Origin: CANHEE01 sp043777755
GTDB taxonomy: Bacteria; Bacteroidota; Bacteroidia; Chitinophagales; Saprospiraceae
Assembly: GCA_043777755.1 (NCBI GenBank)
Contig: JAYWHK010000055.1
Location: 1 to 13,099 of the forward strand
Reading direction: 5' to 3'
DNA length: 13,099 nucleotides
The translations under genes and the position numbers were made by a program. This document shows positions 1 to 6,372 of this stretch, piece after piece; within the stretch, counting starts at the first letter, position 1; each line of letters opens with the position of its first letter. The notes under the pieces are model-generated. The model was not told the origin of the DNA. It worked only from the letters and a program-made list of their open reading frames with translations, and made no database searches.

Positions 1-55
1 TAAAAATAAAAAATTGATATTTTATTATAAATTAAAATATTATTTTTTAAATTTT

Positions 56-289
56 TTAAAAATGTTCTGTTTTTAGAAAACTGGAACATCGAGTGTAAAA
101 ATAAACAGCAGCTTTATCAGCAATTGTTGGATACAAAGGTTCGCCAAACATTTCAGATTGCACAATATCTAAAACATAATCTAAATTTTCTTCATGTAGA
201 AGATTGTAAGGAGGTGTAAAAGAGCCTCCATGCTCAAGATACGATTTTTTATTGAGTCTAATAACTCGTTTTTTTGTTAAATAAATCAT
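56..289 (-). pseudogene. Truncated Doc/Fic-type (death-on-curing) toxin remnant
   Basis: The 77-residue product matches the N-terminal part of Doc-family toxins: an opening MIYLTKKRVIRLNKKS helix, a GGS turn, a YVLDIVQSEMFGEPLYPT segment and the start of the ADKAAVYFYT helix. In the family this helix leads into HPFxDGNKR, the Fic active-site motif that transfers a phosphate or nucleotide group to a target protein. Here the frame instead continues as RCSSFLKTEHF and stops, and neither other frame downstream to the window edge restores the motif. The toxin should therefore be inactive. Its start overlaps the stop of the upstream minus-strand gene by one base (TAATG), the usual coupling of an antitoxin-toxin pair. 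The homology is read from memory of the family; the absence of HPFxxGN is seen directly. Confidence 0.6.
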
Positions 290-522
290 TAGGCTAAAGC
301 TTTAAAAGTTTTTTCATAACGCTCAAAATTTCGCTGAGTCAGCGCATCAAATTCTGGATCTTCTTCATCAATATCCATAATTTCTACTTTTTCACTTTGA
401 CGTAAAAAAAATTGAGAAATTTCATAAGCAAATGATTTATCAGTTTTCAAAAGATCAAGAAAAGCAATTTTTAAAGATTCTTTATCTAACAATTGATTAT
501 TTTGTACGGCAGTTGCTGTCAT
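289..522 (-). CDS. Small acidic protein, probable antitoxin partner of the truncated Doc-like toxin
   Basis: This 77-residue soluble protein starts at an ATG in A-rich sequence, 27 bases from a good Bacteroidota promoter. It has a predicted-helical N-terminal half (LDKESLKIAFLDLLKTDKSFAYEISQFFL) and an acidic segment (IMDIDEEDPEFDAL), followed by a charged C-terminal helix. I recognise no named family. Its job as antitoxin is inferred from size, from its position just upstream of the Doc-like remnant, and from the one-base stop/start overlap. Acidic C-terminal tails that occupy the toxin's active site are common among such antitoxins. With the toxin truncated it may be kept only as a relic or as an anti-addiction factor. 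Confidence 0.55.
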   Translation of the reverse strand: MTATAVQNNQLLDKESLKIAFLDLLKTDKSFAYEISQFFLRQSEKVEIMDIDEEDPEFDALTQRNFERYEKTFKALA

Positions 523-548
523 TATCTAAAATTTTTAATTTAAAAATA

Positions 549-581
549 CAAATATAAACACAAAACGCCAAAACAACAAAA
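549..581 (-). promoter_or_regulatory. Bacteroidota promoter for the minus-strand antitoxin/toxin pair
   Basis: Read on the minus strand, TTTTG (577-581) is followed by exactly 20 bases and then TATATTTG (549-556), a full match to the Bacteroidota -33/-7 pattern TTTG-N19-21-TAnnTTTG. It lies 27 bases before the antitoxin ATG. It is inside the 125-base divergent gap shared with gltD, for which I see no equally good promoter. Confidence 0.65.
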
Positions 582-647
582 TTAGTTCCGAAAATACCCA
601 AACGGGCATTTTTAATTCTTAATTTTTAATTATTCATTAAAGGGAAT

Positions 648-2117
648 ATGGGAAATCCAAAAGGTTTTTTAACACATACGAGAGAATTGCCAAAAAGTCG
701 TGAACCAAAAGTCCGCATTGGCGATTACAAGGAAATTTACCAAGAATTTCCAAAAGAAACAATCAAATCACAAGCGGGTCGCTGCATGAATTGTGGCGTA
801 CCGTTTTGTCATAGCGGTTGTCCGCTGGGCAATGTGATTCCCGAATTTAACGATGCGGTATATTTGGAAGATTGGGCAACGGCTTTCCAAATTCTGAGCA
901 GCACCAACAATTTTCCAGAATTTACGGGTCGGATTTGCCCTGCGCCTTGCGAACAGGCGTGCGTTTTGGGCATCAATCAGCCGCCCGTAACGATAGAAAA
1001 TATCGAAAAAAGCATCGCTGAAATGGCTTTTGAAAAAGGCTATATTCGTCCTCATTCGCCAACCTTACGCACAGGAAAACAAGTGGCGATTGTTGGCTCT
1101 GGTCCAGCAGGATTGGCAGCCGCAGCACAACTCAACAAAGCAGGACATACGGTCACTGTTTTTGAAAGAAATACCCGAATTGGTGGCTTGTTGCGCTATG
1201 GGATTCCAGATTTTAAGTTGGAAAAATCAGTCGTGGAACGCCGTATTTCGCTGATGGAAGCGGAAGGTATTCGTTTCAAAACCAATGTAAATGTTGGCAT
1301 TGACATAAAAGCAGAAGATTTATTGAATACTTTTGATGCGGTTGCGCTTTGTGGCGGCTCTACGATTCCAAGAGATTTGCCAATTGAAGGGCGAAACCTC
1401 AAAGGCGTTCATTTTGCCATGGAATTTTTAGACCAAAACAATAAACGTGTGGCGGGCGACAATATTTCAAGTGAAAAAGTAATTCATGCCAAAGGAAAAA
1501 ATGTCGTTGTGATTGGTGGTGGCGATACAGGTTCGGATTGTGTTGGCACATCGAATCGTCACGGCGCAATTTCCGTTACGCAAATCGAACTTTTAGGAAA
1601 ACCGCCTGAAAATCGTCACGAAAGTACGCCTTGGCCCAACTGGCCTATGCAATTACGCACTTCGAGCAGTCACGAAGAAGGCTGTGAAAGAGCATGGTCT
1701 ATTTTAACAAAAGCCTTTATTGGTGACGAAAATGGCAACCTAAAAGCCTTACAACTTGTTGATATTGAATGGATTACCAATCCAGAAACCAAACGAACAG
1801 AAATGCGAGAAATAGAAGGTACACTTCGTGAAATCCCTTGTGAATTGGCTTTTATTGCCGCTGGTTTTTTACATCCGCAACACGAAGGTTTGCTTACGAA
1901 TTTGGGCGTTTCGCTTGACAACCGAGGCAATGTAACAGATAAAAATTATCAAACCAACGTAGAAAAAGTTTTCACAGCGGGCGATATGCGCCGAGGACAA
2001 TCATTGGTCGTTTGGGCAATTTCAGAAGGTCGAGAATGTGCTTATGCGATAGATGAGTTTTTGATGGGCGTGAGTCATTTGGAAAGAAAGGATGTTGGAA
2101 TGATGGTGCTGGCGTAA
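648..2117 (+). CDS. gltD: Glutamate synthase (NADPH) small subunit
   Basis: This is the beta subunit of glutamate synthase, which takes electrons from NAD(P)H through FAD and 4Fe-4S clusters to the large subunit, where 2-oxoglutarate and glutamine become two glutamates. The 489-residue length is normal for the family. Visible parts are the N-terminal cluster region with cysteines 46, 49, 54 and 58 (CMNCGVPFCHSGCP) and 97, 101 and 105 (CPAPCEQAC), the FAD-binding GSGPAG near 150, the NAD(P)H-binding GGGDTG near 290, and the C-terminal FTAGDMRRGQSLVVWAI motif that closes over FAD. The ATG is chosen because it gives the family-typical MGNPKGFL start. gltB, normally adjacent, is not here: upstream is a divergent toxin-antitoxin relic and downstream a convergent gene, so gltB must lie elsewhere. 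Related small subunits of other reductases share this fold, but the N-terminus and length favour GltD. Confidence 0.95.
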   Translation: MGNPKGFLTHTRELPKSREPKVRIGDYKEIYQEFPKETIKSQAGRCMNCGVPFCHSGCPLGNVIPEFNDAVYLEDWATAFQILSSTNNFPEFTGRICPAPCEQACVLGINQPPVTIENIEKSIAEMAFEKGYIRPHSPTLRTGKQVAIVGSGPAGLAAAAQLNKAGHTVTVFERNTRIGGLLRYGIPDFKLEKSVVERRISLMEAEGIRFKTNVNVGIDIKAEDLLNTFDAVALCGGSTIPRDLPIEGRNLKGVHFAMEFLDQNNKRVAGDNISSEKVIHAKGKNVVVIGGGDTGSDCVGTSNRHGAISVTQIELLGKPPENRHESTPWPNWPMQLRTSSSHEEGCERAWSILTKAFIGDENGNLKALQLVDIEWITNPETKRTEMREIEGTLREIPCELAFIAAGFLHPQHEGLLTNLGVSLDNRGNVTDKNYQTNVEKVFTAGDMRRGQSLVVWAISEGRECAYAIDEFLMGVSHLERKDVGMMVLA

Positions 2118-2140
2118 AATAGAAAATAAGATTTGACAGT

Positions 2141-2285
2141 AAAAAACGCTACATAAGTAATAAGACAAAATTATTTGATATTAAACACATAGGAACATCG
2201 TACACATAGTATTGAAAATCAATGTACTATGTTTCTATGTGTTTATTTTGTCCATACACATACCCAAAAATATGTAGCGTTTTTT
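2141..2285. repeat. 145-base nested inverted repeat between convergent genes; bidirectional terminator and/or MITE-like element
   Basis: The outer arms AAAAAACGCTACATA (2141-2155) and TATGTAGCGTTTTTT (2271-2285) are perfect 15-base complements. Inside, GACAAAAT (2164-2171) pairs with ATTTTGTC (2245-2252), and AAACACATAGGAACAT (2183-2198) pairs with 2229-2244 with one G-U pair. The centre holds a further CATAGTA...TACTATG pairing (2205-2231). The whole therefore folds as one long interrupted hairpin. The A6/T6 ends make it a plausible two-way terminator for gltD and the convergent oxidoreductase operon. The size and nesting also fit a miniature palindromic element inserted in a terminator loop. 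No clear target duplication was seen. Confidence 0.7.
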
Positions 2286-2315
2286 ATTTGCCTTAATACA
2301 AGCAGTTGCCTTTTC

Positions 2316-2918
2316 TTATCCACCACTCCAAACATTCTGCCCATCGTAAGGCACACAACCAATATAATCACCAGGGATTGGTTCGTAATTCAAAACATTC
2401 ATACCAATCTCTTTTGATGTAAAATAAGAAGAAACAATCATGCCTTTTAAATCATTAAAAAAAGTATGTTTTGGTGGATTATCCGATAAAGTGATGCCCC
2501 ACATTGAAGCAACAAAAACATTTGGCTCTTTGTCCAATTGTACCAAATAAGCCTCTCGTTCAGTTGCGCTACATTCTAAAAAAGATTTCCCTTTTGATTT
2601 CACACAATTGGCATCTAAATTTGCCAAATTTGCTGTAAATTCAGCTTGTCCTTTTGCATCAAACAATGTTCCCAACACTTCATCTAAATGTTTTGGAACA
2701 CCAACTTCACTTGCACTTGGTGTTTTTGTTTTAGGCAAAAGTGTATCCGCAACAGCGGTCAATAAATTAAATTGAGCTGAACTTAGATGACGAGGCATTG
2801 CGCTTGTAGCGGCTTTTGCAGTACTCGCACAAGCCGTAAAAGCATTTGAAAAAGCACCAATAGTGGCAGAATAACCTATAAAAAGTGCTGTATTTTTGAG
2901 TAATTCTCTACGATTCAT
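2316..2918 (-). CDS. Gluconate 2-dehydrogenase subunit 3-like protein with Tat-type leader
   Basis: This is the small (gamma-like) partner subunit of a membrane-associated GMC dehydrogenase, known in other bacteria to carry the Tat signal that exports the signal-less flavin subunit with it. I place the start at 2918 because it puts MNRRELLKN, a twin-arginine n-region, at the N-terminus, followed by a hydrophobic stretch and then FTAC, a possible though weak lipobox. In-frame ATGs at 2936 and 2966 would add 6 or 16 residues. The mature part has the family hallmark LLTAVADTLLPKTKTPSA (entry after a signal, then a threonine/proline turn), and a C-terminal YFTSKEIGMNVLNYEPIPGDYIGC block. It follows the GMC gene by 156 bases (108 from the longest start), so the two are probably one operon. 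Which sugar or polyol is oxidised cannot be told. Confidence 0.85.
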   Translation of the reverse strand: MNRRELLKNTALFIGYSATIGAFSNAFTACASTAKAATSAMPRHLSSAQFNLLTAVADTLLPKTKTPSASEVGVPKHLDEVLGTLFDAKGQAEFTANLANLDANCVKSKGKSFLECSATEREAYLVQLDKEPNVFVASMWGITLSDNPPKHTFFNDLKGMIVSSYFTSKEIGMNVLNYEPIPGDYIGCVPYDGQNVWSGG

Positions 2919-3011
2919 TGTATTAGTTAGTTCCATTGTGAATACGCTATGTAAAATTTGCGCCATTAATGGTGTTTTGAAACCAGAATATTAATTGTTT
3001 TTACCACTCTT

Positions 3012-3058
3012 AAAGTCCTTTCCTTTGTCCAAAGGACTCCTTCGGATGGAAAGGATTT
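3012..3058 (-). repeat. Intergenic branched hairpin between the GMC gene and its partner
   Basis: AAGTCCTTTCC (3013-3023) pairs with GGAAAGGATTT (3048-3058) over 11 bases with one G-U pair. The enclosed sequence contains two small hairpins, GTCC-AAA-GGAC (3027-3037) and TCC-TTC-GGA (3038-3046), so the RNA could form a three-way junction. There is no following T-run in the minus direction, so it is more likely an RNA-processing or stability element, or a dispersed palindromic repeat, than a strong terminator. Confidence 0.5.
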
Positions 3059-3074
3059 AGGATAGGTCTTATTT

Positions 3075-4796
3075 TTAAAAACCACCTTTTTTTAATGTTT
3101 CAACAGCAAAACTTGCTGCACGAGCCGTCAATGCCATATAGGTAATTGACGGATTAACGCAGTTGGCAGAAGTCATACAAGCACCATCGGTTACAAAAAC
3201 ATTTTTGACAGCATGGATTTGATTGTTGGCGTTGAGAACAGAAGTTTTTGCATCACGTCCCATACGAGCTGTACCCATTTCGTGAATCCCAATACCCATC
3301 GCACTTGGATTGTCAAATGATTTTATGTTTTTAAATCCTGCATTTTCAAGCATTTCAGAAGCGTCAGATTGCATTTTTTTACGCATTTTCAACTCATTTG
3401 CTTTAAATTCTGCCGACATAACCAACAATGGAATGCCCCATTGGTCTTTTTTCTCTTTGTGCAAATAAGCCTTATTTTCATGGTAAGGCAGACATTCACC
3501 AAAGCCCATCAAACTCAAATTCCAACCATCAGGCTTAAACAAACTGTCTTTAAAATCTGCACCAACACCTTCTTTTTTATTGGCATCGCCCCATTCACTG
3601 CGCTGACCAGCGCCTTGATAATCCCAACCTCGAACAAAGTCTTTTTGCTTCGTTTCGCTGTCTAAATTGACATATCTTGGAATAAATAAACCATTCGGAC
3701 GACGACCTTTGTAGTATTGATCTCTAAAACCATCGTGTTCGCCTTGCGCACCTACCCGATAATGATGATCCATCAAATTATGCCCCAACTCACCACTGTC
3801 ATTACCCATTCCATTCGGAAAACGTTCCGAAGTGGAGTGTAGCAAAATCTGCGTAGAACCCAAGGTGGAAGCACAACAAAAAATCACTTTTGCATAAAAC
3901 TCAGTCATTTCTTTAGTTTCAGAATCAATCACACGAACACCTTTTGCCAATTGTGTTGCCTCATCAAAAATAATGGAATGAACAATTGAATTTGGACGAA
4001 TTGCCAAATTGCCAGTTTTATTCGCCGCTGGCAAAGTCACCGAAACACTGCTATAGTATGCACCATAAGGACAACCACGAGAACAACGGTTACGGTTTTG
4101 GCACTTTCCACGACCCATTTCGAGGTGAACAGGCTGAGGATCAGTCAAGTGCGCAACCCGACCAATCGTCACATGGCGACCTTTGTATTTTTTTTGAACT
4201 TCTCCTTTAAAATGTTTTTCCAAACAATTCAATTCCATAGGTGGTTGAAAAAAACCATCTGGCAAATGAGAAAGTCCTAATTTTTCGCCACTTACACCAA
4301 TGAATTTTTCAACATACGTGTACCAAGGGTCAATATCCGCATAACGAATAGGCCAATCCACCGCAATTCCTTCACTGGCATTTGCCTCAAAATCCAGTTC
4401 ACTCCAACGATACACTTGTTTTCCCCAAGTTAGTGAGCGACCACCTACGTGATTACCACGAATCCAGTCAAAAGGTTTTTCCTCGATGTATGGATTTTCA
4501 CTGTCTTTTGTAAAAAAATGTTTGGTTGCTGTTCCTAAAAAACCAGTACGCATTTGTACATGATAGTCTTCTTTTTCTTTTGGCGTTAAACCACCATGAT
4601 TGGGCAAGTCCCAAACATCCATATTCATCGTCGAATAATCGTCAATGTGTGTTACCATACGACCTTTTTCAAGTACAAGTGTTTTTAAGCCTTTTTCGCA
4701 AAATTCTTTTGCAGCCCAGCCACCACTCATACCAGAACCAATCACAATGGCATCGTAGGTATTTTCATTTTTTAAATCCGTATTTAAATGTATCAT
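3075..4796 (-). CDS. GMC-family FAD-dependent oxidoreductase (sugar/polyol dehydrogenase catalytic subunit)
   Basis: The 573-residue protein is a glucose-methanol-choline family flavoenzyme, likely oxidising a sugar or polyol in the periplasm. It has the N-terminal dinucleotide-binding GSGMSG (residues 20-25) ending in LEKG, the second FAD contact NHVGGRSLTWG (115-125), a three-cysteine patch CQNRNRCSRGC (232-242), and the C-terminal catalytic pair, His505 (GIHEMGTARMG) and Asn548 (NCVNPSITYMAL). The cysteine patch resembles that of the FAD-dependent sugar dehydrogenases that carry an iron-sulfur cluster. It has no signal peptide of its own, which fits export as a passenger of the downstream Tat-leader subunit. 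No cytochrome subunit lies in the window, so the electron acceptor is unknown. Confidence 0.9.
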   Translation of the reverse strand: MIHLNTDLKNENTYDAIVIGSGMSGGWAAKEFCEKGLKTLVLEKGRMVTHIDDYSTMNMDVWDLPNHGGLTPKEKEDYHVQMRTGFLGTATKHFFTKDSENPYIEEKPFDWIRGNHVGGRSLTWGKQVYRWSELDFEANASEGIAVDWPIRYADIDPWYTYVEKFIGVSGEKLGLSHLPDGFFQPPMELNCLEKHFKGEVQKKYKGRHVTIGRVAHLTDPQPVHLEMGRGKCQNRNRCSRGCPYGAYYSSVSVTLPAANKTGNLAIRPNSIVHSIIFDEATQLAKGVRVIDSETKEMTEFYAKVIFCCASTLGSTQILLHSTSERFPNGMGNDSGELGHNLMDHHYRVGAQGEHDGFRDQYYKGRRPNGLFIPRYVNLDSETKQKDFVRGWDYQGAGQRSEWGDANKKEGVGADFKDSLFKPDGWNLSLMGFGECLPYHENKAYLHKEKKDQWGIPLLVMSAEFKANELKMRKKMQSDASEMLENAGFKNIKSFDNPSAMGIGIHEMGTARMGRDAKTSVLNANNQIHAVKNVFVTDGACMTSANCVNPSITYMALTARAASFAVETLKKGGF

Positions 4797-4826
4797 ATTC
4801 TAAAAATGCACTTTATTTATAGCGAA

Positions 4827-4834
4827 CAAAGTTA
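4827..4834 (-). promoter_or_regulatory. Probable -7 element of the GMC dehydrogenase operon
   Basis: TAACTTTG on the minus strand matches TAnnTTTG and lies about 30 bases before the GMC start codon. The expected TTTG about 20 bases upstream is absent, the region being T-rich instead, so this is a weaker call than the other promoters here. Confidence 0.4.
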
Positions 4835-4952
4835 TAAATACTTTTTGAAAAAAATTATATTTATAAAAAAAATAAATTATAATTTTGATTTAAATCAAAA
4901 AAACAGTAGAATAGTTTATTTTTTGCTTGAAGCATACATAGTGCCAGCGGGA

Positions 4953-5010
4953 TACCAATCCTCTCAAACAAAAAGCAATAGAATACTACGGTATGCAGGA
5001 ATCAATAAAA
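4953..5010 (+). pseudogene. Relic of the 3' end of a second gwsS-like maturase gene
   Basis: From 4953 this stretch is identical for 50 bases to the last codons of the intact maturase gene (9620 onward). It encodes TNPLKQKAIEYYGMQE followed by SIKS and a stop, against LVKS in the intact gene. The frame is preserved but there is a stop just upstream (4939-4941), so only about 20 codons survive and nothing upstream resembles the gene body. It continues directly into a terminator copy. It shows that the locus once held another maturase gene, or received its tail by recombination. Confidence 0.8.
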
Positions 5011-5021
5011 TCCTAAAAAAC

Positions 5022-5062
5022 AAAAAATCCGACCCTTCGCTTTCGCCAGAGTCGGATTTTTT
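5022..5062 (+). terminator. Terminator copy 1, after the gwsS relic
   Basis: AAAAAATCCGAC (5022-5033) and GTCGGATTTTTT (5051-5062) form a perfect 12-base stem with a 17-base loop and a T-run, a textbook intrinsic terminator. The mirrored A-run lets it work in both directions. Homology with copy 3 extends on to 5080. The loop differs from copies 2 and 3 by one base (TTCGC versus TTAGC). Confidence 0.85.
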
Positions 5063-5113
5063 TATTTATCAAAAAGAAAAAACGTTATTTCATGGTTATA
5101 TATTCATAAATTA

Positions 5114-5145
5114 TTTGATTTTTTGGTGAAATTTATATAGATTTG
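5114..5145 (+). promoter_or_regulatory. Bacteroidota promoter of the DUF433/DUF5615 pair
   Basis: TTTG (5114-5117), 20 bases, then TAGATTTG (5138-5145) is a full match to the Bacteroidota consensus. The toxin-antitoxin start codon is 17 bases further on, giving a short leader. Confidence 0.7.
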
Positions 5146-5161
5146 CATAAAATTTTTTGTG

Positions 5162-5404
5162 ATGATACTAAATTATATTACTTCAAACCCAGAAATATTA
5201 GGTGGGAAACCAATAATAAAAGGAACGAGAATTAGTGTTCAAATGATTATTGAATGGATGGCATCGGGTGCTACTATTGATGATATTGTACAAGAATACA
5301 AGCATATTCCAACGGAAGGTATCAAAGAAGCATTGCTTTATGCAAGTAATTCGCTGAAAAATGAAATATTTTTAGAAGTTCGCACTTTAAATTTAGCTGC
5401 ATGA
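5162..5404 (+). CDS. DUF433-family antitoxin (VapB-like)
   Basis: This 80-residue protein has the DUF433 signature almost throughout: NPEILGGKPIIKGTRISV near the N-terminus, then a winged-helix-like segment IIEWMASGATIDDIVQEY, then HIPTEGIKEALLYA. DUF433 proteins act as DNA-binding antitoxins paired with DUF5615 nucleases. I choose ATG 5162 over the adjoining GTG at 5159. The final bases GCATGA overlap the toxin ATG by four bases, so the two are translationally coupled. The gene probably represses its own promoter, as antitoxins of this type usually do. It sits between two copies of the maturase-tail terminator. Confidence 0.9.
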   Translation: MILNYITSNPEILGGKPIIKGTRISVQMIIEWMASGATIDDIVQEYKHIPTEGIKEALLYASNSLKNEIFLEVRTLNLAA

Positions 5405-5781
5405 GGTTGAGTGATTGTTCGTTTTTGGCAGATGAAAATATATCACCATCGGTCGTGAATTTTCTAAAAGAAAATAATTTCGATGTGAAAGATGCTCATC
5501 AAGCAGACATGGTTTCAAAAAAAGATATAGATTGGCTCACGCTATCATGCCAAGAAAATAGGGTAATAATTACGCAGGACAGTGATTTTAGCCAACTTGT
5601 CTTTACGCAGCCTATTAACTTTGTAGGCATTATCTTTTTGCGACCAGGCTCTTTTTTTTCAAGTTTTCACATTCAAACGCTTACAACTTTATTCGAGCAG
5701 GTTATTGAAATTAATACGCCTTTTATCATCACTGCAAAAAACAATCAAACCAACATTCAGGTAAAAATTCGTTATTTTTAA
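5401..5781 (+). CDS. DUF5615 PIN-like toxin (VapC-type nuclease)
   Basis: The 126-residue protein belongs to the PIN-like DUF5615 group, predicted metal-dependent RNases that pair with DUF433 antitoxins. Acidic residues expected to bind metal are visible: the ADEN motif near residue 10-13, a conserved aspartate pair around KKDIDWL, and TQDSDFSQL in the middle. The strand FVGIIFLRPGS follows as usual in the family. The length is typical and the gene looks intact. Its stop codon abuts the second terminator copy, whose first bases (AATAAAATCCTAAA) equal the last codons of the maturase relic, so the module was joined very precisely to that tail. The target RNA cannot be inferred. Confidence 0.88.
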   Translation: MRLSDCSFLADENISPSVVNFLKENNFDVKDAHQADMVSKKDIDWLTLSCQENRVIITQDSDFSQLVFTQPINFVGIIFLRPGSFFSSFHIQTLTTLFEQVIEINTPFIITAKNNQTNIQVKIRYF

Positions 5782-5847
5782 TAAAATCCTAAATAATAAA
5801 AAAAATCCGACCCTTAGCTTTCGCCAGAGTCGGATTTTTTTTATCAT
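5781..5847 (+). terminator. Terminator copy 2, after the DUF433/DUF5615 pair
   Basis: The same 12-base stem, 5800-5811 with 5829-5840, has a loop identical to copy 3. Upstream it retains AATAAAATCCTAAA, shared with copy 1, which corresponds to the last two sense codons and stop of the maturase gene. Downstream identity ends after TTATCA. It ends transcription of the toxin-antitoxin pair and insulates the RiPP operon. Confidence 0.85.
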
Positions 5848-5878
5848 TTCCAACACTGTCACAAAATTATAAAATTTA

Positions 5879-5912
5879 TTTATTTTTAATTAATTTATTT
5901 TTAATTAATTTA
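5879..5912. repeat. Short AT-only tandem repeat
   Basis: The 15-base unit TTTATTTTTAATTAA occurs twice in perfect tandem (5879-5893, 5894-5908) with the start of a third. It lies in the very AT-rich stretch 5850-6040 upstream of the RiPP leader. It could be a protein-binding or curved-DNA segment; no function can be shown. Confidence 0.7.
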
Positions 5913-5982
5913 TAAAATACTGACAATCAAAATATTAATATTTTAATTTCGTTAAAAAATATATAATTAAAATAAAATTTTA

Positions 5983-6045
5983 TACTTTTGCAAAAAAATT
6001 TGTCTATTTTTTTTTTTTTTTGATGAAAAATACATATTATATTTG
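5983..6045 (+). promoter_or_regulatory. Candidate promoter region of the RiPP operon, with two -7 elements and a T15 tract
   Basis: Two matches to TAnnTTTG are present: TACTTTTG (5983-5990) and TATATTTG (6038-6045). Neither has a TTTG at the standard 19-21 bases upstream. Between them lies a run of 15 T (6007-6021). The TTTG at 5999-6002 is 35 bases from the second -7 element, that is, 20 plus the 15 T. Either element could start the operon; the second would give a leader of about 115 bases. Confidence 0.45.
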
Positions 6046-6046
6046 T

Positions 6047-6140
6047 CCCTGTAATTGCAATTATAGGGAAACGTTTACTACTCCTAACCCTGCCGCAATA
6101 CTGTGAGAAGACGTTGGGCGCACTGAAAAGACAAGGAGTG
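6047..6140 (+). ncRNA. Structured leader RNA upstream of the RiPP precursor; family not certain
   Basis: This segment is clearly richer in G+C than its AT-rich flanks and folds well. A 5' hairpin pairs 6047-6056 with 6059-6068. A long-range stem ACTCCT (6080-6085) with AGGAGT (6134-6139) encloses a second hairpin, GCC-g-CAA (6092-6098) with TTGGGC (6114-6119). Several short motifs occur in the same order as in cobalamin riboswitches: AGGGAA, TCC, CCGCAATACTGTGA, GCACTG and AAGACAAGGAG. However, the GGTG box and full B12 box are missing and the element is only about half the usual length. It may instead be a Bacteroidota-specific leader, or a known motif such as Flavo-1 that I cannot recall well enough to match. 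It ends 26 bases before the precursor start. Confidence 0.45.
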
Positions 6141-6165
6141 AAAAATCTTTTTAAATTTTTTTGAA

Positions 6166-6363
6166 ATGAAAAAATTACAAAATTTTAAAGCAACAAATTT
6201 AACAGAAGATCAAATGCGTAAAGTTGCTGGCGGTGGTAAAACTACTTACTCTGGACTTGACGGTGGTGGTGGTGGTTCAGATACTGGCGGTGGTGGCAGA
6301 ACTCATTTCGATTCTGGACCAGCGAGTGGGCAGGATACAAAAGATCCCAACACTGGTCATTAA
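6166..6363 (+). CDS. RiPP precursor peptide, GG-leader, Gly-rich core
   Basis: The 65-residue peptide has a charged leader, MKKLQNFKATNLTEDQMRKV, ending in AGGG (21-24), which matches the Bacteroidota GG-type natural product precursors (KLxxxLT/SxxEMxxVxGG). Cleavage is expected after the double glycine. The 41-residue core is unusual: two glycine runs (33-37 and 41-44) separated by SDT, then RTHFDSGPASGQDTKDPNTGH. It has no cysteine, so it is not a lanthipeptide or sactipeptide substrate. It is rich in Ser/Thr/Lys next to Asp (T26, T27, S29/D32; S38/D39/T40; T46/D49/S50; S54/D57/T58/K59/D60), the donor and acceptor sets used by ATP-grasp macrocyclases. It is the first gene of the operon that holds the ATP-grasp and SPASM maturases. 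That it is the substrate is inference from order and leader type. Confidence 0.85.
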   Translation: MKKLQNFKATNLTEDQMRKVAGGGKTTYSGLDGGGGGSDTGGGGRTHFDSGPASGQDTKDPNTGH

Positions 6364-6372
6364 CTTAACCGA

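Noticed and set aside
1..55. Missing 3' part of the Doc-like toxin in another frame
   Set aside because: All three minus-strand frames of this AT-rich edge were read; none gives HPFxxGNxR or a continuing Fic fold.
768..1930. Several minus- and plus-strand frames inside gltD
   Set aside because: gltD motifs are continuous through this region; the others are shadows of its third-position composition.
2130..2290. ATTTG near both ends of the nested palindrome as a target-site duplication
   Set aside because: The copies do not abut the inverted repeats (the left one is six bases away) and ATTTG is common in this AT-rich DNA.
4788..5129. Open frame of 113 codons across the gap after the GMC gene
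   Set aside because: It runs through a promoter, the maturase relic in the wrong frame and a terminator hairpin; its translation is low-complexity Lys/Ile and resembles nothing.
5022..5840. Terminator repeats as a CRISPR-like or integron attC array
   Set aside because: Only three copies, spaced by whole gene modules, each containing maturase codons and a simple terminator stem; no integrase, cas gene or attC core sites are visible.
6166..6363. Precursor as a lanthipeptide or sactipeptide substrate
   Set aside because: The peptide contains no cysteine and no lanthionine synthetase is present.
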